Translations under genes and position numbers: made by a program
Part shown: in pieces, positions 59,417 to 64,000 of the stretch
Layout: the number at the start of each line of letters is the position of its first letter
Numbering within the stretch: position 1 is the first letter of the stretch
DNA from: JANQOH01 sp965201155
GTDB taxonomy: Bacteria; Pseudomonadota; Alphaproteobacteria; UBA7887
Direction of reading: 5' to 3'
Assembly (NCBI GenBank): GCA_965201155.1
Contig: OZ241752.1
Location: forward strand, 2,294,001 to 2,358,000
Length of the DNA stretch: 64,000 nucleotides
The notes under the pieces: model-generated
Databases searched by the model: none
Seen by the model: only the letters and a program-made list of their open reading frames with translations
What the model was told of the DNA's origin: nothing

Positions 59417-61327
59417 TCAAGCCTCCAGCGCGGCGTCGATCGCGGTGGTGATCTCGCTCACCTTGAACGGTTGCCCGGTGACCTTGTTCAGTCCTTGCGC
59501 GGGCACCAGAAATGCTGCGCGCAACATGGTGAGAAGCTGTCCGGCGTTCATTTCCGGCACCAGGACCCGGTCATAGCTCGACAGCAACCGGCCCAGATTG
59601 GCGGGGAAGGGGTTGATGTGCGTGATGTGGATATGAGAGACGTCACGCCCGGCCGCGCGCGCGCGCGCCACGGCCTGGCCGATCGCGCCCCAGGTGGAAC
59701 CCCAGCCGACGACGGCCAGCGCGCCGCCCGGCTCGCCGCACGCGACTTCCTGCGGTGGAATGTCCCGCGCGATGCCGCTGATCTTGTCGGCGCGGGCCCG
59801 GGTCATGCGCTGATGGTTTTCCGGCTCGTAGGAGATGTTGCCGGAGTTGAAATCCTTTTCGATGCCGCCGATCCGGTGCTCGAGGTCTGGCGTGCCCGGA
59901 GCCACCCAGGGGCGGGCGCCGGTTTCGGGGTCGCGCAGATAAGGGTGAAAGCCCTGGGGATCGGTGCGGAACGCGACCGGAAACGGCTCCAGCGCATCAA
60001 CATCGGGGAGGCGCCATGGTTCCGATGCGCTGGCGAGATAACCGTCCGTCAGCAGCATCACCGGGGTCATGTAACGCACGGCGATGCGCACCGCCTCGAT
60101 GGACAGCTCGAAACAGTGGGAGGGAGAGCGTGCGGCCAGCACCGGCATGGGAGAGTCCGCATTGCGCCCCCAGACAGCTTGCAACAGGTCGGATTGCTCG
60201 GTCTTGGTCGGCATGCCGGTGGACGGCCCGGCGCGCTGCGAATTGATGATGACAAGGGGCAATTCCGCGGTGATCGCAAGGCCGATCGCTTCGCCTTTCA
60301 GCGCAATACCGGGACCGGAGCTTGATGTGGCCCCGAGCGCGCCGGCATAGGAGGCGCCGATGGCGGAACAGACCGCGGCGATCTCGTCCTCGGCCTGGAA
60401 TGTCACTACCCCCTGGGCCTTGAGCCCGGCAAGGCTGTGCAGCAATGGTGAGGCGGGGGTGATCGGGTAGGAGCCGAACATGAGTTTGAGGCCGGCAAGG
60501 TCGCAGCCGACGGCCAGCCCCCAGGCCAGTGCCTCGCCGCCAGTGACGGCGCGGTATTCGCCCGGCGCGATATCGGCGCGGGGCACAATACGGCGGCCCA
60601 GCCCGTCCGGCAGTTCGGCGGTTTCGCCAAAGGCGTGACCGGCATTGAGGGCGGCGATATTGGCGTCGGCGATTTCCGGCCGGCGCGAGAATTTCCTGCG
60701 CAGCCACTCGACGGTCGGCGTGCGATCGCGCCCGAACAGCCACATGACGAGGCCGAGCGCCCACATGTTCTTGCAGCGCAGCGCCTCTTTCTGGCCGAGA
60801 CCGAACGGACTGACCGCATTCAGCGTGTTGCGCGACATATCGACTTCGATCATGCGGTAGCCGTCCAGACCGCCATTGGCGCGCGGGTCGCCGTCGAACC
60901 CCGCCTTGCGCAGATTGCGGTCGGTGAAGGAGCCGGTATCCACGATGAGCAAGCCACCTGGCGGCAGGTCGCCGAGATTGGTTTTGAGCGCTGCCGGATT
61001 CATGGCCACCAGCGCGTCGGGCTCGTCACCCGCTGTCAATACGGGCTGTGACGAGAAATTGATTTGGAAGGCGGAGACGCCGAAAGTCGTGCCGGCCGGC
61101 GCCCTGATTTCAGCGGGAAAGTCAGGGAAAGTGGCAAGGTCGTTGCCTTGCAGCGCCGTGGCCAGGGTGAACTGGCTGCCGGTAAGCTGCATACCGTCGC
61201 CGGAGTCTCCGGCGAAACGGATAACGGCCGAATCGAGAGTGTCGTCATCCGGCGCCGGCGCAGCGTGTGCCGGCGGGGCGCCGATGTCTTGTCGGGAGGG
61301 TGCGAGGCTGGTGGCCATGCTCATCAT
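59417..61327 (-). CDS. korA: 2-oxoacid (2-oxoglutarate):ferredoxin oxidoreductase subunit alpha (gamma-alpha fusion)
   Basis: About 636 residues; several ATGs between 61318 and 61336 could start. The N-terminal gamma domain has IRFAGDSGDGMQLTGSQF. The alpha domain has GSYPITPASPLLHSL, VVTFQAEDEIAAV and GAYA-like loop SGPGIALKGEAIGLA, then PLVIINSQRAGPSTGMPTK. The fused gamma-alpha form is typical of KorA in aerobic proteobacteria and actinobacteria, where KorAB supplements or replaces 2-oxoglutarate dehydrogenase. Confidence 0.92.
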   Translation of the reverse strand: MMSMATSLAPSRQDIGAPPAHAAPAPDDDTLDSAVIRFAGDSGDGMQLTGSQFTLATALQGNDLATFPDFPAEIRAPAGTTFGVSAFQINFSSQPVLTAGDEPDALVAMNPAALKTNLGDLPPGGLLIVDTGSFTDRNLRKAGFDGDPRANGGLDGYRMIEVDMSRNTLNAVSPFGLGQKEALRCKNMWALGLVMWLFGRDRTPTVEWLRRKFSRRPEIADANIAALNAGHAFGETAELPDGLGRRIVPRADIAPGEYRAVTGGEALAWGLAVGCDLAGLKLMFGSYPITPASPLLHSLAGLKAQGVVTFQAEDEIAAVCSAIGASYAGALGATSSSGPGIALKGEAIGLAITAELPLVIINSQRAGPSTGMPTKTEQSDLLQAVWGRNADSPMPVLAARSPSHCFELSIEAVRIAVRYMTPVMLLTDGYLASASEPWRLPDVDALEPFPVAFRTDPQGFHPYLRDPETGARPWVAPGTPDLEHRIGGIEKDFNSGNISYEPENHQRMTRARADKISGIARDIPPQEVACGEPGGALAVVGWGSTWGAIGQAVARARAAGRDVSHIHITHINPFPANLGRLLSSYDRVLVPEMNAGQLLTMLRAAFLVPAQGLNKVTGQPFKVSEITTAIDAALEA

Positions 61328-61542
61328 CTTTGGCATCCGTCGTCTCGCCCGGTGCGCCGCCAAACCCTGAGAAAAGCCGACAGTGCGCGGGAAGAGGAGC
61401 GATGCGAAATGTGACTACGGAGTGGCTGTATACGGCCAGTGTCGTGCCGAACAAGCGCCCATGCAAGCGAGCAAATTTGTCGGCCACAGCTTTTAGTCAT
61501 TTCGGTTTCGCGACGCAAGCCGAAACATGCGTTTAATTCGGT

Positions 61543-62514
61543 TTATGGCTGATCGCGGAGGTTCATGCGGCGGTGCAGTTCGGCGGCGATGCGGGGCGCA
61601 TCGCTGACCGGTTCGTAACTCCATTCGGCGAGCGCGCCGCCGGAAGAATCGAAGGGGCGGGTGACGCCCTCCTCGCGCAGGAGGGCATGGAAATATTGCA
61701 GGCGGCGGCTGCGCCCCGCCATTCGCGCAACGTGAACCGGCTTGCCCGTGGATATTGCCTCGCTGGTCATGGAAACCGAATCCTCGGTGACGACGATGTG
61801 GCGCGCGCAAGCCAACATGCCGAGATAGGGGTTGTCGCCGGTCCCGTCCCAAAACCATGCGCCGGGAAGATGGTTCTTGAGAGCGGCAATGACACCCGGT
61901 TCCGTGCGCCGGGACGGCGTCACAGCAATGGCGCAGTCGAGCTGCGCCAGGCCGCGCCCCAGGGCGTGCACAGTCTCCGGGGTGAAACGATAGGAACGGC
62001 TCCTGCCGCCGAGCAGCACTGCCACGCCGAGGTCTCCCAGCCGCGCGCGCGACGCGGCGCGCGCGGCCGCCAGGAGGTCGGGCGTGACGCCGTGCAGTGC
62101 GCCGCGGGTCTCCAGGACATTCGGGCCTTTCAGGCGGTCGTGGCGCGGCGCGATGACAAGGTCGAACCGATGCAGCGACAGGCGGGGATTCTGGATATGC
62201 GCGGTGAAGGTTTTCCCGTTTGCGGTACGGCGAAGCGCTGCGGAGACGAACGCGCTTCGCTTGCCGCAGGTGATGAGCAGGTCGGGCCAGGGCGGGGTGA
62301 GCGGCGGTGCCAGCCCGTGACGCAGCAAGCCGGGGATGCGGTGCGCCGGCAGGAAGCTCCATGGCCGCCGCAGGCGAATATTCATGGTTTCGAACGGCCC
62401 GCCCAGGGCCGCGGCCAGCCCCCGGACCTGGCCGGCAATGCCGGCTTCGCCCGTCGTCAGCGCCCAGACCTTTACGGCGGACACGGCGTCGGTTGCCTCG
62501 GAGGGATGCGTCAT
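61543..62514 (-). CDS. ELM1-family protein (mitochondrial fission ELM1-like, DUF1022)
   Basis: 323 residues; ATG at 62535 is an alternative start. KVWALTTGEAGIAGQVRGLAAAL, DLLITCGKRSAFVSAALRR, FDLVIAPRHD, VAVLLGGRSRSYRF, and VVTEDSVSMTSEAISTGKPVHV are the conserved blocks, resembling a GT-B glycosyltransferase fold. The bacterial function is unknown; it often lies near lipid A or envelope genes. It is a single gene here. Confidence 0.87.
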   Translation of the reverse strand: MTHPSEATDAVSAVKVWALTTGEAGIAGQVRGLAAALGGPFETMNIRLRRPWSFLPAHRIPGLLRHGLAPPLTPPWPDLLITCGKRSAFVSAALRRTANGKTFTAHIQNPRLSLHRFDLVIAPRHDRLKGPNVLETRGALHGVTPDLLAAARAASRARLGDLGVAVLLGGRSRSYRFTPETVHALGRGLAQLDCAIAVTPSRRTEPGVIAALKNHLPGAWFWDGTGDNPYLGMLACARHIVVTEDSVSMTSEAISTGKPVHVARMAGRSRRLQYFHALLREEGVTRPFDSSGGALAEWSYEPVSDAPRIAAELHRRMNLRDQP

Positions 62515-62637
62515 GGACGTCACGTCAGGCGGCATACAGGCTTGTTGCGTCGGGGCTTGCAGGGCGGCCCGGATTCGGCGAATCTAGGCTTGACCAGAAG
62601 GCCGTTGTGTGCCGCGACATCACCGTGAGGCGCGATC

Positions 62638-63474
62638 ATGCCGAAAGCCCTATCCTCCGCCGACGTGTTTCGCTACCAGGACGAAGGCTACACATCCCCG
62701 GTGCCGGTTCTGGACAGGGGTGAAGCCGCGACACTGCGCGCCGATCTTGAAGCCTTGGAGGCCAGACAGGGCGGTGCACTGAAGCCCGAACAGCGCAACA
62801 AGGCGCATCTGCTGTTCAAATGGCTCGACGATCTGATTCGCGACCCGCGTGTCCTCGATCCGGTGGAGGACGTCATCGGCCCCGACATCCTGTGCTGGAA
62901 CACGGTATTCTGGATCAAGGAGCCGCATACGACCAGTCATGTCTCATGGCATCAGGATATTCGCTATTGGGGCCTTGAGGGCGGCGATGTCGTGAGCTGC
63001 TGGCTGGCCTTGTCGCCGGCGACCCGGGAAAGCGGCTGCATGCGCGTGCTGCCGGGTTCGCACAAGCGCCCGGTGATGACGCATGATGACCGATACGGGG
63101 CCGACAACATGCTGACGCGCGGGCAGGAAATCTCCGACGCCATCGACGAGGACGAAACGGTGCTGATGCCGCTGCAAGCGGGCGAAATGTCGATGCATGA
63201 TGTGCGAACGGCGCATGCCTCGCCGGCCAACATGTCCGATGACCGCCGCATCGGCGTCTCCATGCATTTCCTGCCGCCGACAACCCGGCAATCGATCGGC
63301 GAGTGGGACAGCGCGGCGCTGGTTCGCGGCAGTGACACTCACCGGCATTTTTTCCATACGCCGGTGCCGAAGCGGGATTTCGACCCCGACCTTATCGCGT
63401 TCCACCAGCGCGCCGCCGGCGCCGTCCGCGACATTGTCTATCATGGCGCGGAGCATAATACCGCGCGCTTCTGA
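62638..63474 (+). CDS. Phytanoyl-CoA dioxygenase (PhyH) family protein
   Basis: A 278-residue 2-oxoglutarate/Fe(II) oxygenase. Iron ligands His105 and Asp107 in SWHQDIRYW and the distal His193 in TAHASPAN are present, with the 2-oxoglutarate Arg204 in DRRIGVSMHF. The MRVLPGSHKRP segment is typical. Bacterial members hydroxylate diverse small molecules, including ectoine. This one lacks an ectoine context, so the substrate is open. Confidence 0.9.
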   Translation: MPKALSSADVFRYQDEGYTSPVPVLDRGEAATLRADLEALEARQGGALKPEQRNKAHLLFKWLDDLIRDPRVLDPVEDVIGPDILCWNTVFWIKEPHTTSHVSWHQDIRYWGLEGGDVVSCWLALSPATRESGCMRVLPGSHKRPVMTHDDRYGADNMLTRGQEISDAIDEDETVLMPLQAGEMSMHDVRTAHASPANMSDDRRIGVSMHFLPPTTRQSIGEWDSAALVRGSDTHRHFFHTPVPKRDFDPDLIAFHQRAAGAVRDIVYHGAEHNTARF

Positions 63475-63498
63475 CGGCGACGGCAGGGAAAACGCAAC

Positions 63499-63939
63499 AT
63501 GGAAAGCGACGCCACAAAAAGCGGCAGGAAAATCACCGGCGGCTGCAATTGCGGCGCCGTCCGCTACCATATTGACGGCGCGCCCCTGCGCGTGAGCCAT
63601 TGCCATTGTGAAATCTGCCGCCGCGCGAGCGGTGGAATCGCCGCTACCCTTGCCGCGTTTCCAGCGGAGCAGGTGCACTGGCAAGGGGTGGAACCGCAGA
63701 CCTACCGTTCATCCGACTTCGGCTTTCGCCGCTTTTGCGGCACATGCGGCAGCCAACTCGAATTCGGTTTCGATTCCCGGCCGGAATTGCGCATCATTGC
63801 CGTCGGCAGCATGGACGATCCTTCGATGGCGCCGGCTATGCGGCATAATTTCATTTCCGAAAAAGTGGCATGGGTGCATCTTGATGAACATCTGCCTGCC
63901 AAGGCGCGCTGGTGGAATCCGCCGCCGGGGCATGAATAG
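63499..63939 (+). CDS. GFA family (glutathione-dependent formaldehyde-activating fold) zinc protein
   Basis: 146 residues. Zinc-binding cysteines: Cys16 and Cys18 in GGCNCGAVRY; Cys35, Cys37 and Cys40 in SHCHCEICRR; Cys80 and Cys83 in FCGTCGSQL. This is the full CENP-V/GFA set. Most members are not true Gfa enzymes and their role is unknown. It follows the PhyH gene by 24 bases. Confidence 0.9.
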   Translation: MESDATKSGRKITGGCNCGAVRYHIDGAPLRVSHCHCEICRRASGGIAATLAAFPAEQVHWQGVEPQTYRSSDFGFRRFCGTCGSQLEFGFDSRPELRIIAVGSMDDPSMAPAMRHNFISEKVAWVHLDEHLPAKARWWNPPPGHE

Positions 63940-64000
63940 GCCCCCCGGCGCGGCAGGCGTCCCGCCCGCGCACGAGAAGGACGAGCGGAGGCCCGTGTGG

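Noticed and set aside
1..64000. CRISPR arrays, rRNA genes, prophage structural genes and integrases
   Set aside because: None found by eye: no regularly spaced repeats, no rRNA signature, no tyrosine or serine recombinase. The tRNA-Val gene has no integrase or duplicated 3' end nearby.

Overview
The window is a GC-rich, gene-dense chromosomal segment, most likely from an alphaproteobacterium. Markers pointing that way are an EIIA(Man)-HPr-ahcY block, a DUF1491 gene, the RlmE and CoaBC types, an ELM1-family protein, and an Mrp antiporter lacking a full-length MrpA. I see no rRNA and no CRISPR. One tRNA, tRNA-Val(GAC), is present. The species cannot be named from the sequence alone.

Layout. 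1-4248: Mrp-type cation/proton antiporter operon (minus), running off the left edge. 4287-9757: ergothioneine genes egtD, egtC and egtB, enclosed by a ThiXYZ-like ABC transporter whose binding protein lies on one side and whose permease/ATPase lie on the other. 9874-12155: HDAC-like deacetylase, exonuclease III, ErpA. 12239-18005: one minus-strand operon cinA - hcmB - hcl - meaH - hcmA. The mutase carries all three residues that distinguish 2-hydroxyisobutyryl-CoA mutase. 18109-22965: DUF1491, tRNA-Val, an amidohydrolase, a TRAP binding protein and an ABC-type binding protein, with similar operator-like motifs in the putative promoters. 23003-27845: housekeeping (ABC-F, ndk, rlmE, guaB). 27927-31083: accessory stretch with a His-rich exported protein, a three-Cys-motif protein, its TcmP partner broken by an in-frame stop, and an Arg-rich lipoprotein with an internal duplication. 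31221-38146: acyl-CoA ligase, metY, a CoA-binding protein, enoyl-CoA hydratase, and a quinol-dependent nitric oxide reductase.

38226-41397 holds the most unusual block. Three translationally coupled genes encode a small HEPN-like protein, a MinD/ParA-type ATPase with a deviant KGGVGR P-loop, and a second P-loop ATPase. I cannot assign it to a described system. It looks like a toxin/sensor ATPase defence module. Just downstream, a complete ISAs1-family element (41556-42775, 10-bp target duplication) has cut the 3' end off an FkbM-type methyltransferase gene. Next come a surface lipoprotein joining a zinc-protease motif to a TbpB/fHbp-like barrel end, and an orphan XRE antitoxin-like gene.

45823-63939 is mostly core metabolism: HNH nuclease, isovaleryl-CoA dehydrogenase, YqgE, RimJ, TusA-like, M16 protease, ThrC, EIIA-HPr, AhcY, NHL-repeat protein, TauD-type dioxygenase, outer-membrane barrel, CoaBC, KorAB, ELM1, PhyH and a GFA-family protein.

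Taken together, the genes suggest an aerobic or microaerobic heterotroph. It oxidises branched and tertiary-carbon acids through CoA thioesters (hcm operon, ivd, enoyl-CoA hydratase, acyl-CoA ligase), makes ergothioneine, detoxifies NO, and carries several solute-binding proteins for scavenging.
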